Below are positions 14,301 to 25,700 of a DNA stretch of 64,000 nucleotides, piece after piece. How positions within the stretch are numbered: the first letter of the stretch is position 1; every line of letters starts with the position of its first letter. Both the position numbers and the translations under genes were made by a program. Under the pieces are notes generated by a model. The model was not told where the DNA came from. It saw only the letters and a program-made list of their open reading frames with translations, and made no database searches. This DNA comes from Ascidia mentula (Eukaryota > Chordata > Ascidiacea > Phlebobranchia > Ascidiidae). The stretch is from positions 8,308,001 to 8,372,000 of the forward strand of contig OX387198.1 in NCBI GenBank assembly GCA_947561715.1, read 5' to 3'.

Positions 14301-16193
14301 AAAATGTTAAAAACTATTTTCACAACATACCACTGCAAGCTCAGTTTGCAAATTAGGTTCAGCAGAATGGAAATTTTCTGCATTGCCATTTTCAACCACT
14401 ACCGGTGACTGCACGCTGTCCTGAGGAAACTCTGCATCACGCCTTACCAGACTTCCAGTTAGCTGTGGTGCAGTGGGAACAATGCTTGGTGTATCCAAAC
14501 TTACAGGTGTGGCATCAGGTTCTGGTAATTCTGGGTATAACTTCTGGTGACTTTTGCCATTGTTCATTTCATAAGGATTTGGCACAGCGGCTTTCGGCGG
14601 AGCAGCAATGGCATCCCATGGAACCTCTTCTTCAGGTTTTGAAAGTGACTTGGATGCAGTCTTCGCCTTTACAGGAGTATCGTCAGAGTTTTGACTGGGT
14701 GTTACAGCAGTGTCGGATGGTGGCAAGGGCAGTCTTCGCTTAAAGGAAGAAGGTGGAGGTCGCAGTGTAGGTATGTTAGCTGTGGGCGCACCTTTACTTG
14801 CAGGCCGTGGTACATAAATAGGTTCATTATTGGAATTAGATTTGTCTGCTGTAGTTGTTTGTCCAGGGGGCAGGGTTTTTCTTGGGGGCAGTGGAGGACC
14901 ACTGCTTACACTATGTAGTTGCTCTGCTTGCCCATTTTGGATGGCAGTTGCACTAGGGTTGGGAGTTTTAATTTGCTTTTCTCTTTCATCTAAAGCCTGC
15001 AGAAAATATATCACTGAATTAATATTTTGTTAATATAAAGTTATTTTTTGACCTTCAAACCTGGAGTAAAAACAAAACAAATATTGAAATATGTATAAAA
15101 AAAAATTTTCAGGTATTTACTAACAGTAGAAAAGGTCCTGTTAGCTAGTTTTTATTCCAATGTTTTAAAAAGGGCAAGGGTGCACAAGGGCAACATATTT
15201 GAACCACAAAGGCAGTATCAGGGGTTTCACATTACTTTACCAAGCTGAGAAAATCAAAGAGTTGGGACCACCACAAAGCGAAAGACAAACAATGATATGT
15301 GTGTTTGGCACTGTGCCCAGAAAGGAAAGAGAGAGAGTGGTTTGCTATGAGGGGAATACCCACATGCACAACATAATGTCTGATTAATGGTGTTGAGCAG
15401 ATTAACTGAGTGAGAAAGTAAACAATTTTCCTGGTATTGTTACCCTAGGCACTACAGGCAATTGATCGTGTAACAACATACTTTTCGAAGCTTGTCCGAT
15501 AAAGATTGACTGCCATATACTGAAGGTTTTTTAGGAATTTGGGGCTTGGCTTGGCTTTTTCTGTCCCTGAAAACAAATTGCAGAAATAACACAGAAAAAA
15601 GCACTTGCAAAAAATAAAATACAGATCAAATGGTGAAAATTATAGCATTGTCGATGTAAGCCACAGATTTTATAAAAACCACTTGTGATCAAAAAAAGAA
15701 GAAGCATATGTTGTTTATCAAAGTAACAGGAAAGCATATCTACCTTTGTATAGATGTCCGATCAATCGATTCATAAATTGGATCATACAATGCCTCCTTG
15801 GGTTGCTGAACTGTATAAATACACATTATAACATGTGTTACTAAAGTCTGACTGGGCTAAAAGGTTGAAACTCAATGCTTATTGGTATGTATGACAACAC
15901 AGAGGTTTGAAGAACGACAAGTGAAGGCAATGCAACTTTGTAAATGTTATCCAAATTCTATTTTACAGTTTTGCAAATTGTTTAAATAAATATTAGAGTG
16001 ATGATTAGTTATGAAGAAATAAAATATTACCTGAAGTGTTGTGACTTTCAGCCCCTTTAGGAACACTAAAGTAAAGAATATGTTCAACAATATTGTTTAT
16101 TAAACTGACAAATGATAAACCATAAACTTCTAAATACCTGGAGTAGTAAGTATCTGCAGAACCAGCATAAACGTGACTTGAACCAAAATCCAT
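5322..16193 (-). CDS. vWA-domain protein with Sec23/24-like zinc finger (circularly permutated Ras protein 1-like)
   Basis: Nineteen splice-consistent exons run from ATG at 16193 to TAA at 5322-5324. Limits: 16193-16138, 16065-16031, 15810-15744, 15566-15482, 14996-14331, 14117-14039, 13947-13794, 13662-13486, 13411-13370, 13171-13082, 12717-12563, 12216-12135, 10877-10759, 10132-10048, 7880-7775, 7277-7168, 6897-6739, 6117-6015, 5490-5322. They sum to about 844 codons. The N-terminus is proline-rich (GPPLPPRK, LRPPPSSFKRRLPLPP). Two CxxC knuckles (CNSC, then CKFCGTKN) form a Sec23/24-type zinc finger. A vWA domain follows with a complete MIDAS: DTSGS near 13.5 kb, SGGTALG near 12.2 kb, CTDG near 10.86 kb. 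The segment GTDCRLVELGKVAHKT and the beta-rich region at 6.7-6.9 kb resemble animal proteins annotated circularly permutated Ras protein 1-like. I see no GTPase P-loop. Exon structure is firm; the family name is from memory and the function is unknown. Confidence 0.78.
7532..7619 (-). mobile_element. 88-bp Penelope-type insertion with hammerhead-like core
   Basis: An exact 13-bp direct repeat, CATCCTGTACCAC, flanks this 88-bp insert (7519-7531 and 7620-7632), so it is an integration with target duplication. On the minus strand it carries a helix GGTC...GACC, then GAAACGTC, then a strand (CAAAC) that pairs with GTTTG upstream: the plan of the small dimeric hammerhead ribozymes of Penelope-like elements. 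The CTGANGA core is degenerate (CTAATGC). It lies in an intron of the vWA gene. It is probably a 3' fragment of a second Penelope family. Confidence 0.55.
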
Positions 16194-16232
16194 TTCTGCT
16201 TGTTATTTTATGTAGTCCATTCAAATGCTTTT

Positions 16233-16286
16233 CTTTAGCAGTAACCAGAATATGTTTCTTAGCAGTAACCAGAATAAGAATAAGTT
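16233..16286. repeat. Two-copy short tandem repeat
   Basis: A unit of about 23-25 bp containing TTAGCAGTAACCAGAATA is present twice in tandem just upstream of the vWA gene start codon at 16193. No function is evident. Confidence 0.6.
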
Positions 16287-16594
16287 GCACACCACCCTGT
16301 AAATTGTAACCGACTTTAGATTACGTTTGCGATCGGGCAGGTGCGTTACAAAGTTGTAGTCAGATCAGAGCAATTGTACTAGTGCACTCATACTGCTTTG
16401 TCATGAAGCGCTCGCGTTCTTACCAAATATTTGCACTTAAACCCTGAACAACAGAACGGCCAGGTACATGCGACTGACGCGTTGATCCAAACACGCAAAT
16501 GTGCACATTTGAAGAATGGTACACGACACATTGAAATCTATCCGTTTTTGAGCTGTTCAACCAAATGAGTATGCACTAATAATTTTCAATCAAA

Positions 16595-16765
16595 ATGTTG
16601 CTGCGATCCTACGACTGACGGTGATTCTCCGTGAGGAAATCACCTTAAACGTGGGCCTGATTGACAACCTTTATGGTTTTATCGGTGCCCATGCCAATTT
16701 GAGCTGTTATAAACTGTTCACCTGCGAAGTTGCTTTCTGCGCAAAATACATTTGATTTGATTTGC
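16595..16765 (+). repeat. Dispersed repeat with GATTT-type tail
   Basis: This is a diverged copy of the sequence inserted at 48345-48560 and 55348-55560. Shared blocks include GCTGCGATCCTACGA, GACGGTGATTCT, GTGAGGAAATCACCTT, GTTTTATCGGTGCCCAT and the terminal (T)GATTTGATTTG. A fixed 3' tail of short tandem units suggests a non-LTR retrotransposon end or a SINE moved by one. It lies upstream of the vWA gene. Confidence 0.6.
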
Positions 16766-18069
16766 TTTGCTTTTCCTGGCGAAACTACGGTTTGCCAAAA
16801 CCCACAAGCTCTATCTCAAACGTGCTACGTGCTGGCGATCAAAATCAACAGAAACGAAACGACAAAGGCAAACACCAAGCGCAGGCTTTGTGACGTCATG
16901 GCGTCCTTGTCGATGCTCTCTACCGACGTCTCACGGAAAAATAAACAACGATTTTTTTCGTTCCAACACGACTACTCTTCATATCATTTTAATCCTCAAT
17001 GATGTGTCACGTAATGGAAAAAATGGTAGGAACTAATAGTCCGTCAATCGAAAAACCACTCAAATAGTCGGTATTTCTTTGGTCATTCATCCGGCATATC
17101 AAATCACATTTCGATCAGTTTCTATTGGAAACCTTATTAACGATAAGCAGTCACCCAACTACACTGCGAAAAGTTGCTCTCCAGATGCTGTTCGCCTAAC
17201 GTTTCTCAACAAAACGTTAGTCCAAGACAAAATCTCCCCAGAGCTTCAATTCAGAACAAATAACAGTTTAGGTCAGCCTTTTGTAAGACTTATGATTATA
17301 CGCTGCAATATCTGAACGTCGTGACTAATTCTACTACACACACAATTTAAAGGCGCTAGCCTTCGTTATGACGCAAGCGCAATACTCAGATGATGCTCCG
17401 TATTTTCTCAGAAACTATATCGGAACTCTTTATCCACAAATACTGCTGATGGAACATTACGTCGGTCTCAGTGAGACAAGACAAAATTACTCCAACTTGC
17501 AGACAATATTTAGGCAACTCCATGCTTTTTACTCCGTATTTCGTACATGTATCTCAGCAATAAACAATAAGGTTACTCCGAAAGCTTACATCACCACATA
17601 AAGTCAGTGTTTAAAATACAAGCTCACAAAAAAAGATTGTTTTTACAACACTGTGCTTGTATAACTCAACATCACAAGAACGTGATCTACCATTGTTTGA
17701 ATATAGTGTCCATGTAAGGAAAATTTGCACAAGTAAGGGAATCAATAAAAATTTAAAAAAAAATAAAAATGAACATTTTAGCACCCCACAGTAAACAGAA
17801 TTCAGAACAGTTACTGACAAAATATTTTGCAAAGACAATAACAGGAAAAAGAGTTTCATAAATATGTCATGTTATACATAAGCTTGTGTATTTGTATATA
17901 GAAATATTGAAGCCAAGTTGCAGAAGTACGATGCAAAGAAAAAACAATACATCAATCAAAGAAAGCAACACAAACATTGATAAACTCTTGTATACAGTGT
18001 GGAATTGTCACACCCAAAAACACAACATTGCAGTACCCTTTAACACAAAATCCCTCTCTTTTTTTAGAT

Positions 18070-18269
18070 CAGTGGCTCTTAACCTTTTTATAGTCACTCT
18101 TTCATTAAATCACCCACAAAAAATATACTTGAAGCTGTTGTGTAACAAGCACAGTTGTTCATTTCTTTAAAAAATAAAATACAAGTTTAGAACCCATCAT
18201 TTATTTTTTTAAAAATAAACAAAATGTACACAATTTTAATAAGACAAACCACAGGTTGGGAATCACTTG
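18070..18269. mobile_element. hAT-type MITE, 200 bp
   Basis: The element begins CAGTGGCTCTTAACC and ends GGTTGGGAATCACTTG, imperfect hAT-like inverted termini. It is flanked by 8-bp duplications TTTTAGAT (18062-18069) and TTTTAGAA (18270-18277), 7 of 8 identical. The interior is AT-rich and non-coding. It lies in the probable 3' UTR side of FAM177. Confidence 0.7.
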
Positions 18270-18446
18270 TTTTAGAATAACCACCCTTAATGTTACAGGC
18301 AGTAAATAAATAAAAAACAAGTTTTTGTACTATACAGTATTGTTGTTGTTTTCAATGAAGCTGGTGTCAGATACTGCTCTTTCCAGCAAGTTAAATATTG
18401 CAAATATAGGAGGTACTTCAAACAGGAACAACATTACTCATCACTC

Positions 18447-19837
18447 CTACTGCCGAGTGTCTGTGGTGACATCAATTTGTGCAGGTTCACCACATTCAAC
18501 TGTTGCAGAGTTTTGAGCTCTGAAAGGCCAACAAAATTAAGCTAGAGCCAGTGTTTTTTTAATAAATCAACCCAATTTCTGCACTGACCGCCATACAAAG
18601 AACACAAACATTAACATATTGTTGTAATTTTAGGGCCATTATATTTCAGTATTACTGGAAAGAAAATGTAACTATACATCAATGTTTATGATATTGCAAC
18701 ATGTAAAATTTGTAAATAATAAATATTTAGGAACCTTGTTGCCCTTCTCACAAAATCCTCTTCAGCTGCTCTCTCCTCTGCTTCAAGCTCAGCGTCCTCG
18801 ATTTCCTCCTCTTCCATACGTTTGATTTCGTCAATCGCATACTGATATTTGGGACTCGTAATTCCAAAGAAATAGGCTAACTTTTCTCCAAGGTAATCAC
18901 ACACTACATTATATATACATATGAAAGTTTGGATATTACACTGCACTTACAAGTTAAAAACAAACATACAACAGGTTTAACCAATAACGTAACTCACAAA
19001 CTTGACAAAAAAAAACATATTTGTAAAAACTAAAATGTTCAAAGGTACAATGGTGTTAATTATAACATTTTAACTTGGCATCTAAATAATTACCAATTAA
19101 CTTACCAGCAAGTCCACTGAAAGCTGATTGTACAGTGTAGTACCAGAAGTATCCAGGCCAGGTTAACTTTGACTAAACAAAAACACATATTATTAGTTTA
19201 AATGAGTATAAATTAGGGTATAAGTCAAACATAAACACAGACAGTCTATTGTAATCCTATATTAACCCAACTGACACAACTGTGTGTCCAATAAATTAAT
19301 AATCATCAAAGTTTTACCACGTCAACTGGAGGGGGTGGTGGTCCATCTACTTCTTCCTCTTCATCAGTACTATATTCTTCCAAAATTCCATCACTGCAGT
19401 GAATTAATCTTCTGGGAACCTTGAAAATTTTTTACGTAGGAACTGAACAGAACACTGTTTATGTATGAACATGGCTGATAAAAAATACAAATATCTATTC
19501 ATCTAAGACTTAAAACACTGTAGTTTAAATGGGCATGACCAGAGACACAAACAGTTTCAACTCCCTTTGTTTAACATTCACAATATCAAGGCCAAATCAG
19601 GTAATAGTACTGTCAAGTCTCTCTAAGTCAGAATACATAAGCATATATTTACAGCTAAACAAAAATTAAGAATTGACCATTATCGGAACTCCCTTCAAAG
19701 CTGATTGTTAAATGTAATTTCCATGACATACTCACCTTAACTTTTCCATTTTTGTCAATTTTAAAATGCTCCAGCCCGTCGGGGCCCAGTATAGCTGTTT
19801 CCAATGAAGGAGTTTCGTCCGGCTTTTGATCCTCCAT
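18447..19837 (-). CDS. FAM177: FAM177 family protein
   Basis: Five minus-strand exons: about 19837-19736, 19420-19318, 19174-19107, 18907-18736 and 18519-18447 (stop TAG). The product is about 170 residues, close to the family's usual size. The order of conserved blocks is that of FAM177A1: an acidic GILEEYSTDEEEE segment, a proline run, an aromatic block (TWPGYFWYYTVQ), then DYLGEKLAYFFGITSPKYQYA and an acidic coiled tail (EEEEIEDAELEAEERAAEE). The aromatic block may sit in a membrane interface. From general knowledge, FAM177A1 is a Golgi-associated protein in vertebrates. Every intron has GT-AG ends. The gene lies upstream of, and on the same strand as, the vWA gene. Confidence 0.9.
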
Positions 19838-22719
19838 TTGTTATGACTTTATGAGGTAATGAAGAACAACAAGGGACGGTTAACCAGCACGAAACCCACC
19901 ACTCAACTGTTTGAATGTTAGAGACAAAAAATATTTCTGATACAAATTACACTGTTTTTGTACAAGTTTTCACCACAGTTACACAACTTCTAGTTGAATA
20001 ACGGCGAACAATTGACCGATTACTTGGTACTCCCAAGTCCCAACAAGTTACAGGGAGATAAACAAACAAATAGAAATAATACACCCGAGACAAAACAAAG
20101 TTATAGTCCTTTAGCGACACCAAACGGCAAATTTATTTTATGTTGCATACACTAGAAGTCAAAAAATAACAAATAAAACATTGGTTGGCGGGTAATTGGC
20201 AGCATTGGCCAAGCGCCCGACCCATATACCAAGAAGAAAACCTGGTCGGGATTCGTGGTCAGGATATCCTTGGTTCAAATCCCAGTGTTTTAAAAAATTG
20301 TTTTCTAAATATTTTTTTCCTAAAGATAAAGCTGTCAAAATGGTACTTTTCTTCTAACTATGTTTGCCGCGAACCTTTTTTTATGGTCAATAATTAACTT
20401 TTATTTGTACCAAACAGCCAGGACGACGAATTCCGGTTTACGATCGCCCTCAACAATTTTGATTTTGTGTATTCAGGGGGCCACTTCCCCTACATGCAAA
20501 ATGCACAAAACCGCGTAGCAATTCGCGTGTTTGAACTAACGGCTGTAACATTTTCCTTTGGTTGACTAAATATAGAACTAGCAGCAAAACAAATTGTTGA
20601 TACGTAAATGACGGACATTGTCGCTGTAAAGGTACGGCAACACAAAGATACTGATAATCACATGCCAAAAGTTTGACACGGTAATCTTCCAGACAACATG
20701 TGCAAACCGTCGCCCTGGCCAACCCATCGACCAGTCGTCTGTTGTAAGCGAGGGCGTCTATTGCTTCGCGCGGTCACAAACGCTGGATTAGCGAAGCCTC
20801 GAATGCATAATTGATGCACGCTGGTGGATTGACATATTGGAATTTGCAGATCGATGACCGCGTCGGAGCAGAGAAAGGTACATGTCCGCGCTCTGGTGAC
20901 AAGTGTCCGCGGCCTATTCCAAATCAATGTAGCCTTGCTTATGAAGGCAGAACACGTAAGATCGGAGTTCGCAGTCCAGTATGAATGTCTAGTCGCGTAT
21001 GTGTGTGTATCTGTTGTAAACAGTATTAAGTCATTAGGTAAGTCATCATGGGCAAATTGATGTGAAGTATCAACAGTTATTTTCTGCTTTGATCGCAATA
21101 TAATTCGCATTTGTTTTTGGAACAAAAACAGGCTAAAATTCAGAAAGAGCCCCACTTGCTACGTTGCAGTAGAATCAAGTCAGCCTGTCATTTCTTTTCG
21201 CAGTAACCTTGTCACCGAAAGTGGCACCTGGTATAAAATCATGTGATACAAGTGGAATTCCACATTGAAAAACAGGGCAGGCCAAGTGCGTCAGACTGTA
21301 AAATTCTTGGTGTAATGGCCTGTGTGTGTTAGGGTCGTATTTACTTTTGTCTCGCCGCCGATGCTGACAGGCAGTTGCGCAAAGAGTAAAGTCGTTACAT
21401 TTCACGCAGATAGTGCAGCTTTGTTACTGCCTGTAGTCTCGTTTTATAGGCCTGCTGTGTTCCGGCACGTGCAGCCCAGCTTTATGTTCGGAATACTTTG
21501 GCTTTGACATGTTTCGTCATTGGATTATACGTGAGCTATGAAATAAACAACTTGACACTTTGGGATATAAAACGACTATGCACCGTAGATCCGGCTTACC
21601 GTGGTAAGTATACGCAACATGTAAACCAATGAATGTACTGTGTTGCTTTTTTTCAAGCAATGTAAAAGCGACAAATTAAACCATTGACGAAAACAGAATA
21701 CTGCAACTCTCTATGACAGAGGCCAGTTTTGATAGCATGTTATCTAGCATCCGTGCGGTGCAATTTGTCGTTCTGGGTGGTTCGGCATAATGATGGCTTT
21801 TGGAAAAGAGTTCCTTTGTGCGTCCAAATGGCAAATTCCAACGTCAATACTGGATAGCGAGCTATGCCCTCGGACCTTGCAACAACAACAACACCGATTC
21901 TTCAATTGATAGAAAAAAAGTTAATTCTTGGGATTAGAACGACTTTTTGCTCGTCCCGTGTCTGCGCATAATTGATTCTGCAATGGCAAGGTTTTGTCTG
22001 TTTTAACTGTGTGGGATTCTGTGCTCGGTGCGCTGAGCAGTTCTTAATAATTCATGTACCAGCAAGTACGGCGAGCGGGCGTTTATTGAGCTACGCCGCC
22101 TGCAAAGCCATCAAACTGCCACAAGTCATCTCGAAGTCACTCCTTAAGGCGTGGGAATCTCTTCCAAAGGCTGATGCTTGCACCTGGGCATCAAGATTTA
22201 CTTCACGGCCTTACGTTGTTTCTTTTCCCGCACGAGGTCCCAACTTTGCCCGTTTGTCGGGTTCAATTATAGTACGCGTGTTTGCGAAACCGTATTACGC
22301 CGGTTGTCGGCCACGGAGCTTACCGTACTATTTGAAGCGCAGCACGTAGGTGGCAAGAATTGAGTGTCAAGGGGCCGTGTCCCCTCGCATCCATTAGTGC
22401 CGGTGATTCTCAGATATGAGAAGCATCGCCAGATGTTTGATGAGCTCGCTATGCGTTTGTGTAATGGTGCATGAAAGCGTTATGAAGGCCTGGGTCGACT
22501 CCCTTTCGATACGCAGGTGTACTCCAAGCGGCACTTTTCAATCCGGGTCAAAGCGGCTTGGGGTGTGATATTTACTTTTCCGACAAGGGGTGGGACGACT
22601 AAGATTCTATACACCGCTAAGCGAGCGATACCTATAAACACCATTCACGTATGATGTATACTCACCATAAGATAGCATACAGTCGACTGACTTGTATTGA
22701 AGTTTCGTCGTAAACCGGT
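19838..22719. other. Spacer between FAM177 and KIF26
   Basis: The two flanking genes diverge from here, so both promoters should lie within it. A tRNA-like sequence sits at 20198-20290. An open stretch at 21972-22349 (plus) carries a CARC/AACK cysteine pattern and could be an upstream KIF26 exon, but no residue pattern confirms it. Otherwise I see no gene. Confidence 0.35.
20198..20290 (+). repeat. tRNA(Leu/Ser)-like sequence, probably a SINE head or pseudogene
   Basis: It opens with GGCAGCATTGGCCAAGCG, resembling the 5' part and A box of class II tRNAs, and has a B box GGTTCAAATCC at about 20272-20282. The 93-base span suits a long-variable-arm tRNA. The acceptor ends do not pair well and I cannot draw a clean anticodon arm, so a tRNA-derived SINE or decayed tRNA is more likely than a working gene. 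Confidence 0.35.
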
Positions 22720-25700
22720 TTGTTTTCTCATTGTAGTCCACAAGTTACAACAAGAAACGGAGTCCACTCAAGTCACGCTGTGGGTACTTCCCCAACCAAG
22801 CCCTGTAGGAAAAAGCAACAACAGCAAGGGTCGCAAGTCCCGCAGAGGCAACAACACAATAGCTCCCGCGTAACATTCAGCGAGGACAAGATGCGACAGA
22901 GACGGACGTTTTTGACCAACTACTGTGGACTGCTCAAGAAGGCACCCCCACCAATTCCACCAAGTCTGATAAAGGGATTAACGAGCAATGAAAACGGTGC
23001 TGGTCGAAGGAAGGACCACCCTGGGCTTGGAAAGGTTGGTGTTGTTTTTGGTTAGATTAAGACAGCCATCTTGGTTTAGGCAAAAACACGCATAATATGT
23101 TCGTTAAGCCTTTGAGCAACAGGCGCACAAGAACAAAGGCAAAACATGACGACGTAGGTGAAAAATCGTTGATGTTTACCTGGCGGTTGAGACGTTTCGG
23201 ATTCCGACCAAAAATTTTGGGAATCACCGGACTAGAAAGATACTTTTGCATGATGTGGTTAACAGATACTACTGCTTTTTGGTAAATCCATAAAAATACG
23301 AGAACCATTTTTCGTTTTGAGTTTGCAAGCTATTGATGCGTGGAGAGTATAAGAAATTGAATTGTTGCTAACCAGTTGACAAAACTTGACAGCTCTGTTT
23401 AGCCGAAAAACCATTATCCGTCGTGTAACCCATTAGACGTGGTCCAACGAGCGGTTGAGTTAGGTGTAGTGAAAACAACGCTTGAGTAATGGTGTCGCGA
23501 GTGAAAGCAGGAAAACGCGCGACAGAACGATGAAACGTCATTGAGCGCGCACCTGTCGGCTCCCGGACCTCGCTGCATTTGTTGTCATATAAACACGCGA
23601 AACAACGGGGCGTAAAGACCCTTAAACTACGGTAATTTCACCGAGACTCCAGTAAGTTCTTCTGAAGCCGAACATTTCAAAGACGTCGTGGGAAAAAGTG
23701 AAACACAAATCACTATTGGTATGGAAAATTGCTGTGGCATCTCATCGACATACATGTAGATGTTCGTAAGGCAGCCAACTTCCACGGAAATCTCGCCAGT
23801 CGGGCAAGGTCGTTCGTTGACGAGACCCGACGGGTTTACGACCGGGCTATTGCTTTTCCTGCGAGACGACAGGAAATTTGTTTCGTTTCAAGACCTCGCG
23901 CCCGAGCGATGGCAATCTGTCACAACGAGTGTGGGGTCGATAGTAACGTAGCGCCTTGGGAAAAAGCCCTCATACCCGCGTCTGCCGTCGAACTGACTCG
24001 ATATATGGATGTTCTTATCGTTACTACCGAGAATGCGCGTGGAGTCTTTCGTCACGCCTTTTAAGCTTTGGGTACCGCAAGCAGTTGCATATTTATTTTA
24101 CAACGAAACGCATGTATGAACTTGATTTATAATATGAGTAAGAAGGCGGTTTCCATTACTTCAAAACTCGCGGGTTAAACAGGTGCTTTCTTTTACGCAT
24201 GACCTGTTTAAGGGCCAGTAAACGTGACACGTGGTACAGTTGGCTACAAACTAGTTTCAAACATCTTCAACTACGACTTCGCATCTGTTAATATGCAGTG
24301 ACGTTGCCAATTTTCTCCCAGTTAGAAATGCTCATTTTTTGCTTATGGGAAGGTTCGTAAATTGTGGACCGTCCTTCGCGTGCGATTCGCTTGCTTTTGG
24401 TACATTTAATTTCGTTTATTTTATTGCATTGGTATTATAAATGAGAACAGTCGATAAAATTGCATCGACATCAGAACAGACCTTGACTTTCGAAGGTGAA
24501 GTCAACAACAATAATAATTTGTCGTCACGCTTAATCGCAGAATACCATCTAATACCACTTGTGGAATTATTGTGAGTCACATAGGTAGCGTAAACACCAA
24601 GTCGCATTTGTCAACCGATTCCTCCACGTTGTTTACGTTTCCAATTGTTCGACTATTGCACTCCGTATTAAAGAAAGAGCCACGACTGGCCTTTCGAGTG
24701 AAGTTAAGTACATAAGCGTGTGATTGACGTCCTTTGTCTTGGAGTTGGAACACCTGGGTGGCACCAACTTTTATCGCTCAGCGCGACTGATATATTTTAA
24801 TAGCAGCGGGCGATATCTGCCTTTCGAAAGCAAACCACGTTTCTAGAACTATCTGTTGATTTGCCCCCACCGTAGTCATTGAAAAAGAATAACTCGCATG
24901 AGCGTCGTAAAGTTTTTATTTCCGGAATTAAACTTTTATCGGTTCCTCTGACCCGTGCGACCCAAGAGCGACGAAAAGTAGGAAAAGTTAAGGTGTTTTG
25001 ACGCAGGAAAAGGAGCTCGCGTGCGTCGCCAACAAATGAGCCACGGAATTTTAAAGCGACCTTCTTTTTGTTTGGGGTGGAAGCCGCTTTGTGTGGGACG
25101 AATAACGATTGTGTGCCGGGTGCAGCCTTCTGCCAATTCATTGGCCACCGTAATCGTTCATACGTGCGGTCTATGATTCCATTTGACGAGTTTTTGCTGC
25201 AAAAGCGTTTATACAAATATTACATGACGCGTAGGAAATTTTGAAACACATCGAACAATTTTGCTTCTTCTCGTATATTTCTGTACGCATTGAACGGTTA
25301 AAAAAAAGCAATTGCAGTGGCCTAAAATAAACCTCGCGTGCCAACCTGCATTGGTCCAAGTTCCGAGAATCAGGTCTTCCCAATACGCTAAGTTCACCGT
25401 CGCTCCAGGCGGGCCGTAAAACGGTCGGAAGGAACAGGCCAATCAGCAAGTCAGAGCCTTGAATTTATTGGCCGTCGACCACAGACGGAGATTAAACTCC
25501 CTTTGTCCATGTACCGGTGCAGCTATCGATCGTAGAGAACGAACAATATACTCGCCGCCATATGTCTGTATCGGCGAACGAGCGACGCTTATTGAGTAAA
25601 ATTATGAAATGCCAATTGGGACGAGTGGACAGGACAGAGGACCTGTTGCAGGTTCGCTGTCGTGTTAATTAATTAATCCGGAATTAGGTTTGAAAATTTG

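Larger units (their letters stand above)
16310..18446. other. Spacer between the vWA gene start and the FAM177 stop
   Basis: Transcription of both neighbours is leftward, so this stretch should hold the vWA promoter and the FAM177 3' UTR. It contains the dispersed repeat at 16595-16765 and the MITE at 18070-18269. Two plus-strand open stretches (17079-17315, 17368-17601) have no recognisable motif. No RNA gene or other element is apparent. Confidence 0.4.
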
